From Betaproteobacteria bacterium (GTDB lineage Bacteria > Bdellovibrionota_B > Oligoflexia > Silvanigrellales > Silvanigrellaceae): a stretch of 64,000 nt of DNA. The stretch lies in contig VGHE01000002.1 of the NCBI GenBank assembly GCA_016868315.1, positions 248,001 through 312,000 of the forward strand, given 5' to 3'. Shown here in pieces: positions 17,206 to 25,853 of the stretch. The notes below the pieces were generated by a model. The model made no database searches, had not been told where the DNA came from, and was given only the letters and a program-made list of their open reading frames with translations. Numbering within the stretch: position 1 is the first letter of the stretch; the number at the start of each line of letters is the position of its first letter. Made by a program: the position numbers and the translations under genes.

Positions 17206-17838
17206 TCACATGCTCCACGTGAGACCGATACTGACGAGTTCGTCAAAGCTTTTCTTTGAACCAGCTTGGTGAACTGAAGGAGAAAGGCGGTATGTGACCC
17301 TGAAGCGTGTGCCCATTGTGATGTAGGTTGCTAGCCCAAGTCCTGCGTTCCAGGTGATGTTCTGATTTGAGCAACCATAATTGTAAGACGTATCTTCAAG
17401 GCAAGCACGGCGTTGCAGTGCTCCGGCAAAAAGCGATGGTTTCACATAACCGAACGAGTAGCCAAAGGAAATGTTTGCGCTGTTGTCTGCAATTTGTTGC
17501 TTTTGTTCAATCGGACCCTCAGGGAGGTTCACGCCTTGTGCCTTTTTCGCCTCTCGGTAGGCCTCGTTGTACTGGTCACGATCGAGAATTTGAGTATGAC
17601 CAAGGCTTATTTCCATGAACTCTGTGAGCGGCAGGCCGATTTCTATTCCTAAACTGCGCCTGGTGCTTGTCGTGTACTGCTGGATGTCCTTCTGCAAACT
17701 ACCCATCAACGAGATGTTGATGTAGCGTGAGCCACCTCGTGCGAAGGCAAGGGAAGGCACCACACCCATCAAAGCTACGCTCAACAGGGCTGCCGAACCA
17801 AGAGAGGTCGTCCTCGTTTTTGCAGTTTTGATTCTCAT
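17206..17838 (-). CDS. Secreted outer-membrane-barrel-like protein
   Basis: A 210-residue protein with a signal peptide (MRIKTAKTRTTSLGS, then hydrophobic LLSVALMGVVPSLAFA, cut near ARG). The rest alternates polar and aromatic residues (RYINISLMGSL, ANISFGYSFGYVKPSLFAGA, FRVTYRLSPSVHQ), as in small beta-barrels of eight strands or so. Two cysteine-containing loops (RACLEDTSYNYGC) could form a disulfide. ATG 17838 follows GGAGAG. The upstream lipoprotein stop is 30 bases before it and the downstream gene starts right at its stop, so the three are cotranscribed. No named family is recognised. Confidence 0.75.
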   Translation of the reverse strand: MRIKTAKTRTTSLGSAALLSVALMGVVPSLAFARGGSRYINISLMGSLQKDIQQYTTSTRRSLGIEIGLPLTEFMEISLGHTQILDRDQYNEAYREAKKAQGVNLPEGPIEQKQQIADNSANISFGYSFGYVKPSLFAGALQRRACLEDTSYNYGCSNQNITWNAGLGLATYITMGTRFRVTYRLSPSVHQAGSKKSFDELVSIGLTWSM

Positions 17839-17867
17839 TGCGCCATTCTCTCCAAGAGGTTTTTGTT

Positions 17868-18587
17868 TCAATTGGAGCGCACTGCCGCACCCGGTGAATG
17901 TGCCATCAGTTGCTTCTGTGTTTTGTCTAGGATGCGCTCGAGCTCATCGGTGACATCTTGCGTGGGGAGCCATTGGGTTGGGTCGTTTTCATCGACCTTC
18001 TGTGCGGTTTGTGTGTAGTACTCAATGTTGTTTTTAATGACGAGATCCGAGGCACGTTGGTTGTAAGGAAAAACGTTGATTGAGATTCGGTTGCGGAAGA
18101 GTCGCCCATCAATGAAGAATTTATCCCACTCGGTGCTCATGCTCAGTGTCTGCCGGTCGGCTCTCGAAATGATGTAGCTCTGTGAAAGTATCTTAGCCAC
18201 CGTTTGAAAAAGCTGCGGTGCAGTTGTGGCAACCCGCCAAGTGTTTTTGTCGAGTCGTTGAAACAACAGTGGTGAAGCCACGAGAGGTTGTGTGAACCCA
18301 CCGTTGCTCGAGTTCCCTGCCAAGGCTCCACTCAATTGCGGCAGAATTGTTCCCGATGGAGCAATATTGTCCATGTTGGATAGGGCTTTTCCAGGTAGGG
18401 CAGGACTCTGCGTGCCCATTGCAGATGCAGGCGGAAGTGGCAGTGAGCGTTGTGCTCGGCTGCTACCGCCAAACAAAGAGGTTCGCTGCATTGGTTCACT
18501 CGAAGGCACCACGCAGCCTGTAAGAACCGCAAACCCTAAAAGTGCGGCTGTGATGGAGAGTGTCTTCGCTTGTCTTGTTCTTCCCAT
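17868..18587 (-). CDS. Lipoprotein, possibly BamC/NlpB-like helix-grip
   Basis: A 239-residue lipoprotein: signal sequence then lipobox LTGC (AVLTGCVVPS). A proline/serine-rich linker leads to a folded C-terminal part (about 110-235) with NTWRVATTAPQLFQTVAKIL, ADRQTLSMSTEWDKFFIDG and RNRISINVFP. The pattern of a helix followed by a strand meander with W..FF..R resembles the helix-grip domains of BamC-type lipoproteins, which I judge a moderate possibility only. ATG 18587 follows GAGGCAGGAA. It heads the triad with the barrel protein and the repeat protein. Confidence 0.75.
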   Translation of the reverse strand: MGRTRQAKTLSITAALLGFAVLTGCVVPSSEPMQRTSLFGGSSRAQRSLPLPPASAMGTQSPALPGKALSNMDNIAPSGTILPQLSGALAGNSSNGGFTQPLVASPLLFQRLDKNTWRVATTAPQLFQTVAKILSQSYIISRADRQTLSMSTEWDKFFIDGRLFRNRISINVFPYNQRASDLVIKNNIEYYTQTAQKVDENDPTQWLPTQDVTDELERILDKTQKQLMAHSPGAAVRSN

Positions 18588-18670
18588 TTCCTGCCTCGTT
18601 GTTGGCAATCCTGCTTCACTTTCGCACTGCTAGGCCATTGTGCTGGATGCAGGTTTGTTGTGGAAAAAAT

Positions 18671-18699
18671 CTGACAGAACGCTTTTGCCTAGCTGTATT
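18671..18699 (+). promoter_or_regulatory. Candidate sigma-70 promoter for the outer-membrane protein at 18738
   Basis: CTGACA (18671-18676) and TGTATT (18694-18699) are separated by 17 bases, close to the -35 and -10 consensus (5/6 and 4/6). The start codon is 38 bases beyond, after GGGGAGG. It lies in the divergent gap before the minus-strand lipoprotein gene. Confidence 0.45.
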
Positions 18700-18737
18700 T
18701 AGAGTGACGCGGCATTCTTAACTGGGGAGGGCAATTC

Positions 18738-19991
18738 ATGCCGGACAACCTAAAGCCAATAAAGTTGGAAGTATCCCAACGCGCGCACTCGAGGCGCGGA
18801 AGCTGCAGAGCTGTGTTGTATGGCCTAGCATTGGCTTGTGGTACGACAGCGCTGGTTGAGGAGCAGCGTGCTTATGCTTTCATGCGCCGCGACTTGAGCG
18901 AAGAAATGCATTGGACAAGCGCAGCATTGCAAGGTGCAGCTGGTCAGGGAGCATTTTCCGAGTCGTGGGTCGATCAAGCTCACACAGATGTATCGCTTCT
19001 CGCACGTCGCAAGGCCGATTTCGAGATGCAAGTTGCCTCTGGCTCAGTGCTTATCTCGCGTGATGCTAGCCAGGCAATTGAAAAAACCATCAAAACCTTT
19101 CTCGACAAAAGCGATTCAAATGGCACGAGCACGCCTGCACAATCAACTGCTAAGGCTCTCGATGAAGTTCGTTCTGTCTTCGGCAAGACTCTCACAACTC
19201 AGTTCAACACAACTCTGTTGGCACCGCGTATTGGTCGGGTCGGTGTTGCTCCCTACACGACGGGTGTTCTCGACTCTGCGATCGACAATGCCGCTTGGCC
19301 CAGACTGGATGCTTACCTCGGTGGCTACGCCGGTGTGCTTGTGAGTTATGCTCAGCCCATAGGTAAGGATTTTGACCTGGGAGTGGCTCTTCGCCCCGGA
19401 GTTGGTGGTTACCGCTCGTTCGCCCTCGATCTCTCGGCTTTCGGGGAGTTTATTTCGGGATCGTCGAGCTCTCAGTCATTGGATGACCTCGCGGTTTTCC
19501 CAAGTGCAGTTTACGTGCCCTTGGATTTGGGCTTCGCCTGGTGGGCGGGGCCATCGACTCGCGTTCATCTGGCGTCGAAGAACACGTTTGACGCAACACC
19601 GCTCAGCAACATCAGCGGCACCCCAGCTGCTTTTCAAAATCGTATTCATCTTGGCTTCAGTCAGCAAATCCCACTCGCTGGCAGTAAGCTCCAGACGCTT
19701 CAAGTTGGCGGCGAATTGCAGGATCTTGCGGGTGTGAGAGGTGGTTGGAATGAACTGCTGCTGCGGATGCAGTGGGCCGGACGCTATGCGGTTCGTTTAC
19801 CCATCCGCGAGCAAACTAGCTTTGCCATCAATGCGGGTCTAAAATCTGGTTATCCCGTTGTTTCTCTGTTTGCCGATCTGTTTATTGCCAAAGTCGAATT
19901 AGCGCTCTCTGCTCGCGAAAATGGCGCATATTCAGGGCAAAGAGTAAATCGCCTGCAGACACTCAGCTTGAACACACAAATGCGCTTTTGA
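18738..19991 (+). CDS. Outer-membrane protein of unknown function
   Basis: A 417-residue exported protein. The basic start (SQRAHSRRGSCR) and hydrophobic core up to QRAYAF look like a signal peptide with a long n-region. The middle has helical charged stretches (about 60-150), then a beta-rich region with DAYLGGYAGVLVSYAQPIGK, FDLGVALRPGVGG and FQNRIHLGFSQQIPLAG, and the chain ends in Phe (NTQMRF), the terminal signal seen on many outer-membrane barrels. Some features recall the TraF-like outer-membrane group, but I would not assign it. GGGGAGG precedes ATG 18738. It is monocistronic between a divergent lipoprotein gene and the VKOR-DsbA gene. Confidence 0.75.
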   Translation: MPDNLKPIKLEVSQRAHSRRGSCRAVLYGLALACGTTALVEEQRAYAFMRRDLSEEMHWTSAALQGAAGQGAFSESWVDQAHTDVSLLARRKADFEMQVASGSVLISRDASQAIEKTIKTFLDKSDSNGTSTPAQSTAKALDEVRSVFGKTLTTQFNTTLLAPRIGRVGVAPYTTGVLDSAIDNAAWPRLDAYLGGYAGVLVSYAQPIGKDFDLGVALRPGVGGYRSFALDLSAFGEFISGSSSSQSLDDLAVFPSAVYVPLDLGFAWWAGPSTRVHLASKNTFDATPLSNISGTPAAFQNRIHLGFSQQIPLAGSKLQTLQVGGELQDLAGVRGGWNELLLRMQWAGRYAVRLPIREQTSFAINAGLKSGYPVVSLFADLFIAKVELALSARENGAYSGQRVNRLQTLSLNTQMRF

Positions 19992-20078
19992 AGAGCGACG
20001 AAAGCGGATGCCTTGACGTTTTTTTGAAAAAACCGTTCACTCAACAATGTGTTTTTTACGCATTGTTGGGGGAATCGC

Positions 20079-21359
20079 ATGTATTTTAATGGATTCAAAA
20101 CTCTTGATTCCAACGCATCAGGCGCGGCTGCACCTGGAGGCGCAAAGCTGAACATCATATCTTTGATTTTGGGTCTGGTTGGCTTCGGTACTTCGCTTTA
20201 CGCTCTCACGCTTCATATGCAGGCGAAGACAGCGGCCGGTTCGCTGGGCTGTGACGTCAACGACCTGGTCAACTGCAGCAAAGTGATTGGCGGGCAGTAC
20301 GGCGAATTCATGAGCATCCCACTGGGCGCGTATGGCATGGCCTATTTTGGGCTTGTCATTGCGGCAGCAATTCTTCCAGCCTTCGTCGCTTCTTCTGTAA
20401 GCTGGATCGGGCGTTGGCAGATGCTCATTGCTGCAGTGGGCGCTTTTGTTTCACTGCTGCTGGCTTATATTTCCTATTTTAAAATTCAGGCTGTGTGCTT
20501 GGTCTGCAGCACCGTTCATGCGCTCAGCGTGGTGAACTTTATTGTGACTCTGGTGAGTTTCATTAAGGTGCGCAATCAGCCACAGACGGTTGCCGAGGGT
20601 GGATTCGTTAAACTCTTGGCTGCTTGTCTGGCGCTGGGTGTTCCCCCACTGCTGGCAGGTGCCATTTTGCCACTTGTGTCTTCGACATTGGGTGTGAGTT
20701 CAGAGTCTGCGAACAAGTCCGATGCTCCACAGGTTTCTGCAACCCCGTTTCCAGCGGAGTGGGTACAGTTCGCTGTGAGCAACTATGTGGGTCAGGGCGA
20801 GGATTACCGTAAGGGGAGCGACCAGGCGAAGGTTGTGGTTCACATGTTCTCTGATCTCGAGTGCCCACACTGCAAAATTACCGCAGAGGCGATTGAGGCC
20901 GCACAGGGTGCAGTGGGCGCAGAGCAGGTATTGTTCGTCTACAGGAACTACCCACTGAGCAACAAGTGCAATGCTAACGTTGGGGGTGAAGCTCATTCTC
21001 ATGCCTGTGATCTCGCCATGGCTCTGCGCTGCGCAGGAAGTCAGAGGAAGGATGCATTCTGGGAATACAAAGATTGGGCATTCACGGGAATTGACATGAC
21101 ACCTGATGAGCGTCAGCGCACTTTCACAATGGAAGGCATGCGCGCTCATGCTGAGAAGCTCAAGCTCGATGCTGGGCGATTTGAAGCGTGCCTGCGTGAT
21201 AAAATCGAGCTTCCCAAAATCCAAGCAGATATTGATCTTGGAAAGAAAATGGGTCTGACAGGTACGCCACTCGTTGTCATCAACGGCCGCACCTATACAG
21301 GCGACCGAACCCCGCAGGCGTTGACCCGCGCTTTCCGGGATGCTCTTTCCAATCCCTGA
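20079..21359 (+). CDS. VKOR-DsbA fusion, periplasmic disulfide-bond catalyst
   Basis: A 426-residue fusion. The N-terminal half is a VKOR domain with several membrane helices from about residue 27; it carries the loop cysteines Cys58 and Cys66 (GCDVNDLVNCSKVIGG) and the active CxxC at 140-143 (AVCLVCST). The C-terminal half (from about 240) is a DsbA-like thioredoxin domain with CPHC at about 262 and the cis-proline segment TGTPLVVINGR. VKOR re-oxidises the thioredoxin partner using quinone, so the protein should form disulfides in exported proteins by itself. ATG 20079 follows GGGGGA. A bidirectional terminator lies after it. Confidence 0.92.
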   Translation: MYFNGFKTLDSNASGAAAPGGAKLNIISLILGLVGFGTSLYALTLHMQAKTAAGSLGCDVNDLVNCSKVIGGQYGEFMSIPLGAYGMAYFGLVIAAAILPAFVASSVSWIGRWQMLIAAVGAFVSLLLAYISYFKIQAVCLVCSTVHALSVVNFIVTLVSFIKVRNQPQTVAEGGFVKLLAACLALGVPPLLAGAILPLVSSTLGVSSESANKSDAPQVSATPFPAEWVQFAVSNYVGQGEDYRKGSDQAKVVVHMFSDLECPHCKITAEAIEAAQGAVGAEQVLFVYRNYPLSNKCNANVGGEAHSHACDLAMALRCAGSQRKDAFWEYKDWAFTGIDMTPDERQRTFTMEGMRAHAEKLKLDAGRFEACLRDKIELPKIQADIDLGKKMGLTGTPLVVINGRTYTGDRTPQALTRAFRDALSNP

Positions 21360-21394
21360 AACAGCGCTCAATTCTTTGCGTTGCAACAAAAATT

Positions 21395-21425
21395 AAAAAG
21401 GGCGGCTCTCGAGCCGCCCTTTTTC
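21395..21425. terminator. Bidirectional terminator between convergent genes
   Basis: AAAAAGGGCGGCTC pairs with GAGCCGCCCTTTTT around a two-base centre, with T runs on both strands. It separates the plus-strand VKOR-DsbA gene from the minus-strand endonuclease gene. Confidence 0.92.
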
Positions 21426-21444
21426 CGTTTTGAACAGAGTGCTC

Positions 21445-22203
21445 TCAGAAATTCTTCACGAGTGCGATCCATTCGGGATGGTCAATGAATGGATTGCGGT
21501 TGCCCTGCACAGCCTTGATTTTTTCTGAACGTTGAATTTCGTAGGCTTCAACCGGATGGGTATCTGACCATTCACGCAAGGTTTTTTCCTGACGATCGTC
21601 AATACTCATGTTGTAGAGCACCGACATGTAGAACATTGCGCGCGCAACCACCCCTTTGTGGCCTTCTGGTGGTTCGAATCCATTGTTCTGGCACAGCGAG
21701 CCTTCGGCAGTGCGGTTGAAGTGGCAATCTTTGAACGGATAACTTCCGCGCATGCCGTTGATTTTCATTTCGGTTGGGAAAAGGTGGTAGAGGTCGGATT
21801 TTCCTTCGCCAATTGTTCCAGCTTTGCGCAGAAACGTTTGAGGCCAGGTGTGCTCGGTGTTCACGCCGTTGTTCGGGATACCAGTACCCACACGGAACTC
21901 ATCTGACGAATAAACGCACTTAACAACTCTTTCACCCTGCGTGTTCACGTAGACGTCGACCTTTTGGAACATTGCTTGCCGCGCGCCATCGTAACCGAGG
22001 TTGGTTTTGTTGCTGCGAGCGTATTTTTGAAGAGCTTTGCGAACGCAGTCTTGAGATTCGAGTTTACAGTCGGTTGGGGAGTTGATTTCATCGGCGGAGG
22101 CAGACAGCGGTGCGGTGAGCGGGGCGGCGAGTGCGAGGGAGAATCCTAAAACAAGAGTCGACGTGGTTGCGTGTCGCCAAAACATCGATGCGTTCGAGTG
22201 CAT
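21445..22203 (-). CDS. Endonuclease I family secreted nuclease (EndA-like)
   Basis: A 252-residue exported nuclease. A signal peptide ends near ASADEI. The catalytic beta-beta-alpha-Me motif is VNTEHTWPQTF, with the His as general base, followed by KSDLYHLFPTEMKINGMRGS, KGVVARAMFYMSVLYNM and the C-terminal GNRNPFIDHPEW, all typical of endonuclease I/NucM. Such enzymes cut DNA and RNA outside the cytoplasm. Two Cys pairs (CKLESQDC and CHF...C) fit disulfides, and the disulfide-forming VKOR-DsbA gene converges on it. ATG 22203 follows GGGAGA by 7 bases. Confidence 0.92.
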   Translation of the reverse strand: MHSNASMFWRHATTSTLVLGFSLALAAPLTAPLSASADEINSPTDCKLESQDCVRKALQKYARSNKTNLGYDGARQAMFQKVDVYVNTQGERVVKCVYSSDEFRVGTGIPNNGVNTEHTWPQTFLRKAGTIGEGKSDLYHLFPTEMKINGMRGSYPFKDCHFNRTAEGSLCQNNGFEPPEGHKGVVARAMFYMSVLYNMSIDDRQEKTLREWSDTHPVEAYEIQRSEKIKAVQGNRNPFIDHPEWIALVKNF

Positions 22204-22335
22204 GAGCAATCTCCCAGAGCAGATGAATTTGTACCGTGTCAGGCTCAGCTAGAGGATGACTCGCTGCTCGTCAACTCTTTTATGGCATCAATAAGCAAAA
22301 AAAATATCGCAGCTGTGCGCCGGGAGGCTGTGGAA

Positions 22336-22367
22336 ATAAAAAAGGCCACCCCAATAGTGGGGTGGCC
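22336..22367 (-). terminator. Terminator after rpsR
   Basis: GGCCACCCCA pairs with TGGGGTGGCC across a four-base loop (22344-22367). On the minus strand it is followed by a T-rich tract (bases 22336-22343). It closes the rpsR transcript about 30 bases past its stop. Confidence 0.9.
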
Positions 22368-22399
22368 TCTCAAAGAAATCCAACTCAAATCCGACCGTT

Positions 22400-22648
22400 T
22401 TACGAACGGAAGTCGATGGTTGGTCCGTGACCCAGAAGAGCCATGGTGCGTGCGCGCTTGACCGCAATGGTCAGCTCACGCTGTTGCTGAGCGCTCGCGC
22501 CGCTGATGCGACGTGGAACGATTTTACCGTGCTCAGTGACGAAGCGACGAAGCAGCTGGGTGTCTTTGTAGTCGAACTTGATGTTAGGATCGAGAACGCG
22601 CTTTGGACGCGAATAGCGGCGCTTCTTCTTGGCTCCGGATACTGCCAT
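22400..22648 (-). CDS. rpsR: 30S ribosomal protein S18
   Basis: An 82-residue S18 with the conserved core [40 protein letters not shown] and ARTMALL. It binds S6 on the 30S platform. AAGGAAGG lies just before ATG 22648. Unusually, neither rpsF nor rplI is next to it: the neighbours are a DUF3108 gene upstream and the endonuclease gene downstream, each separated by a gap and the latter by a terminator. Confidence 0.97.
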   Translation of the reverse strand: MAVSGAKKKRRYSRPKRVLDPNIKFDYKDTQLLRRFVTEHGKIVPRRISGASAQQQRELTIAVKRARTMALLGHGPTIDFRS

Positions 22649-22724
22649 GACAACCTTCCTTTATCTGTGGGCAGCAGCGTCGACACGTGGGTACGACGCA
22701 GCCTTTTTAACCAAATGGAGCCCT

Positions 22725-22754
22725 TTGATAATCACAGGAGGGTGAAGTCGTCAA
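22725..22754 (-). promoter_or_regulatory. Candidate promoter for rpsR
   Basis: On the minus strand TTGACG (22754-22749) and TATCAA (22730-22725) are 18 bases apart. The rpsR start is about 75 bases further on. The -10 match is only 4/6, so this is tentative. Confidence 0.35.
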
Positions 22755-22772
22755 GAGAGAATCGAAAGGTGT

Positions 22773-23723
22773 TTAGAGGTTGTGGCGGATGGCCTCGTAC
22801 TGGCTCTTATGAGCTTCGCCGGCATCCCACTCATCGAGAGTCACTTTGATGTAACCAAAGCGCACAGAAGCCTCGATATAAAGGGGTAAGCGTCTGGAAT
22901 CGCGGCTAAACCAGATTTTGATGTCACCCTTTTGCTCCATTAGCCCACCGAACGTGGTGACCAGTCGGTAAACGTCTGTCTCGTATCTCTTTTTGCCGAC
23001 CTTCCTGGAGTCGCTGCCGAGGTAATCGGCTTTGCCCGTCCAGGTCTTCTCCGAAGTAAAGATGGGGAAGTTGAGGTTTAACGGCGGAGGAGTAGTAGAC
23101 GCCAGTTTGTTACGCAAATAGTACAGGGCTCCCAAGGCATCTTTGGTTCCCTCAACCAGCGGGAAATCCGCACGCACCTCGTCCCGGCCTTTGCGTTTGG
23201 TTTGCTGGCGGATTTGGGAGCGCGCCTGGTCGAACTCAAGGATTTTTGAGTTACGGTAGTCGCCCTCTTGTTGGTTGATGTAAAAACGCGCGGGAACGAA
23301 CTCAACACCACGGTAGGCCAACCCTTCAATGGAGTCATGAATGTTCATGATCCAGCGATACCAACGCGCACTCTTTACCTCACCGGTAATCCGGTGTGCC
23401 CACGTGTCGAGGTGCTTAACGGGAGGTTGGATGATCACCTCGGCGGCACCGCCATTCACGCCCAAATAGGTCACGATGAAGCGCATCCTCTCGCCAACGG
23501 AGTAGGGCAGCTGACTATATGCACGGTTGGCTTCTTCAGCCAGAGGAGAGCCCGCTTCAAGAGGGACGCTATGGGGGACTTCCAGTTGCCGTTCGAAATC
23601 ACCCGGGCTCAGTGTGCTCAGTGGTGCAGCCGGAGCGGATTCGGGGCTCAAGAGTGCCAGCGGTGCGATTAGGCTTGCAGTCCATCGCAAACCAGTACGA
23701 TTCTGCTGAGCGTGGAATTTCAT
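22773..23723 (-). CDS. DUF3108-family exported protein
   Basis: A 316-residue protein with a signal peptide (hydrophobic SLIAPLALLSPESAPAA). The mature part matches the DUF3108 pattern: YSVGERMRFIVTYLGVNGGA near residue 80, a middle WYRWIMNIHDSIEGL, and the closing strands KIWFSRDSRRLPLYIEASVR then FGYIKVTLDEW. Family members are periplasmic with lipocalin-like predicted folds and no firmly established activity. ATG 23723 follows GAGGA and starts 8 bases after the ParA stop, so it is cotranscribed with the ParA gene. Confidence 0.85.
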   Translation of the reverse strand: MKFHAQQNRTGLRWTASLIAPLALLSPESAPAAPLSTLSPGDFERQLEVPHSVPLEAGSPLAEEANRAYSQLPYSVGERMRFIVTYLGVNGGAAEVIIQPPVKHLDTWAHRITGEVKSARWYRWIMNIHDSIEGLAYRGVEFVPARFYINQQEGDYRNSKILEFDQARSQIRQQTKRKGRDEVRADFPLVEGTKDALGALYYLRNKLASTTPPPLNLNFPIFTSEKTWTGKADYLGSDSRKVGKKRYETDVYRLVTTFGGLMEQKGDIKIWFSRDSRRLPLYIEASVRFGYIKVTLDEWDAGEAHKSQYEAIRHNL

Positions 23724-23731
23724 GTGAGTCC

Positions 23732-24583
23732 TCATACCTCAGACGTGCGCTCGCGTTTAGCCGAAGTGCCCGTGCGTGCCTTCGTCAGGCGTGCTGGACG
23801 TCCGGAAGCCTTTTCGATGTTCTGGAACAGTTCTGTGAAGGCTTGAGACACATTGTGTTCAGGGTATGCACAAACGACGGGGTGTGATTCCGAGTGCGAT
23901 TCTCTAACTTTGATGCTCGATGGAATGAATGGCTCGAGAACTGCGTAGCCCAGTTTGCGCAGGTCGCTGAGAATGCTTGCCGCGTGTTTTGTCCCTTTTT
24001 GGTATTGATTGACAACGAGTCCGACCACTTTAAGGTCAGGGTTGTGATCGGCCTGAACTTCACGAATGATGTTGAAAATGTCTTGTGCAGCGCGAACGCT
24101 GAAAGCATCGCAGTCAATGGGCACAAGGATTTCCTGTGCTGCAATCAAGCTACTCAGTGCATAGAAATCGTTCGCTGGAGGCGGATCGAAATAGATGGCG
24201 TCATAGCTTGAGTTGCGGATGCCATCGCGCAGTTTCATTATTTTGTGTTTGTTCTCGAGTTTGTTGCGCAGGTCTTCGAGGTTTCGGTCAGCCGCCACGA
24301 GGTGCAAATTCTCTACCCCGGTGTGGGTTGTGACGTAGTCGAGCAAGGTTTGACGGAACAAATTGAGCCCGAGGCAACTCTCGTAGAAATCCGAGATCGA
24401 CCTGGCAGGAGCTGCTTCAGCGCCGAGGAGATGGCTGGTGGAGTTGCCCTGAGGGTCAGTGTCCACAAGCAGCGTGCGGTATCCGGCACGCGCCGAGCAG
24501 GCTGCAAGGTTCACTGCAAGTGTGGTTTTACCGACCCCACCTTTTTGATTGTAAATGACGCGTACAATAGGTCCAGTGCTCAT
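23732..24583 (-). CDS. ParA-family ATPase without adjacent ParB
   Basis: A 283-residue MinD/ParA P-loop ATPase. The deviant Walker A is QKGGVGKTT (residues 13-21, signature Lys14), followed by LVDTDPQGNST (Walker A') and IYFDPPPA (Walker B). Such ATPases position DNA or protein cargo by pattern formation on the nucleoid or membrane. No ParB-like gene follows; the neighbours are an acyltransferase upstream (24-base gap) and DUF3108 downstream. The C-terminal 30 residues are basic (ARLTKARTGTSAKRERT) and may help bind DNA. Its partner is unknown, and this is not the usual chromosomal parAB arrangement. Confidence 0.92.
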   Translation of the reverse strand: MSTGPIVRVIYNQKGGVGKTTLAVNLAACSARAGYRTLLVDTDPQGNSTSHLLGAEAAPARSISDFYESCLGLNLFRQTLLDYVTTHTGVENLHLVAADRNLEDLRNKLENKHKIMKLRDGIRNSSYDAIYFDPPPANDFYALSSLIAAQEILVPIDCDAFSVRAAQDIFNIIREVQADHNPDLKVVGLVVNQYQKGTKHAASILSDLRKLGYAVLEPFIPSSIKVRESHSESHPVVCAYPEHNVSQAFTELFQNIEKASGRPARLTKARTGTSAKRERTSEV

Positions 24584-24606
24584 CGTTCCACCTCCTCAGC
24601 AGACAC

Positions 24607-25818
24607 TCATCCGAACCAGATGCTTCTCCGATTCTTCAACTGTTCGACGATAACCTCTTGGATCTGATTCTTCACCCTTTGCGCCAAACGATAGACAAGC
24701 ACCCTGTCTTTCTCTGCTTCGGGTCCATACTCGGAGAGATCGATGGGTGGCAGAATATGGATGAACCACTTGCTTGGAAGAGGGATGAGTCCTGCGGGAC
24801 CCAGCCAGGGGAATGTTGGTGTGATGGGGACGTAAGGGATGCCCATCATGCTTGCAAAGAAGGTTTCGCGCGCAAGCATCGGATGAATTTCCTCAGGGCC
24901 TATGAATGCAACGGGCACCAAAGGAGCCCCTGTGCGGAGGCACAGGCGGATGAATCCGCCACGACCAAAACGCGCAAGATGATATTTGTCTCGGTAGAGC
25001 TTTCCAAGTCCTTTCACACCTTCCGGGAAAACCACCACTGGCATCTGTGCCTGCAGTAGCTGTTGGGCATTCTCCTGACTTGCACGCACACCACCGAAAC
25101 GGTTCATCATGCTGCCAAGGAAGGGGAAGTGGAACAGAAAATCTTCCACCATGAAGCGAACTTCACGGTGAGAGGGATGTTCTTTGAGAACGGCCATTTT
25201 TAGCATGGTCGCATCGTAGGGCAAAGAGCCCGAGTGGTTGCCGACCATAAGGCAGGCGCCGTTGCGTGGGATGTTGGAAATGCCGTAGGTTTCTACGCGC
25301 CAGTATTTTGTATAGAGAAATTCAAAAATTGGGCGAACAAATCTGTCGAATATCGGATCAAAGCCAAAGGCGTCGACTTCTTCACTGCGCAGACTGAGCG
25401 AAAATTCGTGGTACTTGCGGCGCAGATTGAACGGATTGAGCCCGGTGACGATTTCATCGAGCGATCCTTGACCGCCCGCAGGGGTATATTCAGTAGGCTC
25501 TGTTTGTAGGGCTTGGAAGGAATCGGCAGAAGATTGGATTCTTTCCTCGATCTTGAGAAGCACGCTGTCGAGTTCACCGCGAAAGGAATGGAGCCTGTCA
25601 ATAACTGAATTGAGCTCCTCACGCGACGCGAATTGTTCGCGGTTCATTTTCGCGCGCTTCTCCATGTCGCGCTCAATGCGACTAAATTGTTCGAGCAAAG
25701 TGCGTCTGACCTTGAAGACATTTGAAGACAAACTCAGCAAATCCTCCTGCTCACGCGACTTGCGCGTTGACGAAGTCTCTGTGTTGCCGGAAGAGGGTGA
25801 TGTGTTTTTTTTGCTCAT
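24607..25818 (-). CDS. Lysophospholipid acyltransferase-family protein with N-terminal extension
   Basis: A 403-residue protein. The first 120 residues are polar and partly coiled (LLSLSSNVFKVRRTLLEQF, IERDMEKRAKMNREQ). The C-terminal part (about 175-400) is an LPLAT/PlsC domain: VGNHSGSLPYD (His with Asp seven residues on, as in the MGAT-like branch rather than the classical HX4D), MMNRFGGVRAS and VVFPEGVKGLGK. It should transfer an acyl chain to a glycerol-type acceptor at the inner membrane. ATG 25818 follows AAGGAAG. It sits between the SDR (35-base gap) and ParA genes. Confidence 0.88.
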   Translation of the reverse strand: MSKKNTSPSSGNTETSSTRKSREQEDLLSLSSNVFKVRRTLLEQFSRIERDMEKRAKMNREQFASREELNSVIDRLHSFRGELDSVLLKIEERIQSSADSFQALQTEPTEYTPAGGQGSLDEIVTGLNPFNLRRKYHEFSLSLRSEEVDAFGFDPIFDRFVRPIFEFLYTKYWRVETYGISNIPRNGACLMVGNHSGSLPYDATMLKMAVLKEHPSHREVRFMVEDFLFHFPFLGSMMNRFGGVRASQENAQQLLQAQMPVVVFPEGVKGLGKLYRDKYHLARFGRGGFIRLCLRTGAPLVPVAFIGPEEIHPMLARETFFASMMGIPYVPITPTFPWLGPAGLIPLPSKWFIHILPPIDLSEYGPEAEKDRVLVYRLAQRVKNQIQEVIVEQLKNRRSIWFG

Positions 25819-25853
25819 ACGCGAACTTCCTTTGTCTTCAACAGCACGGTGCA

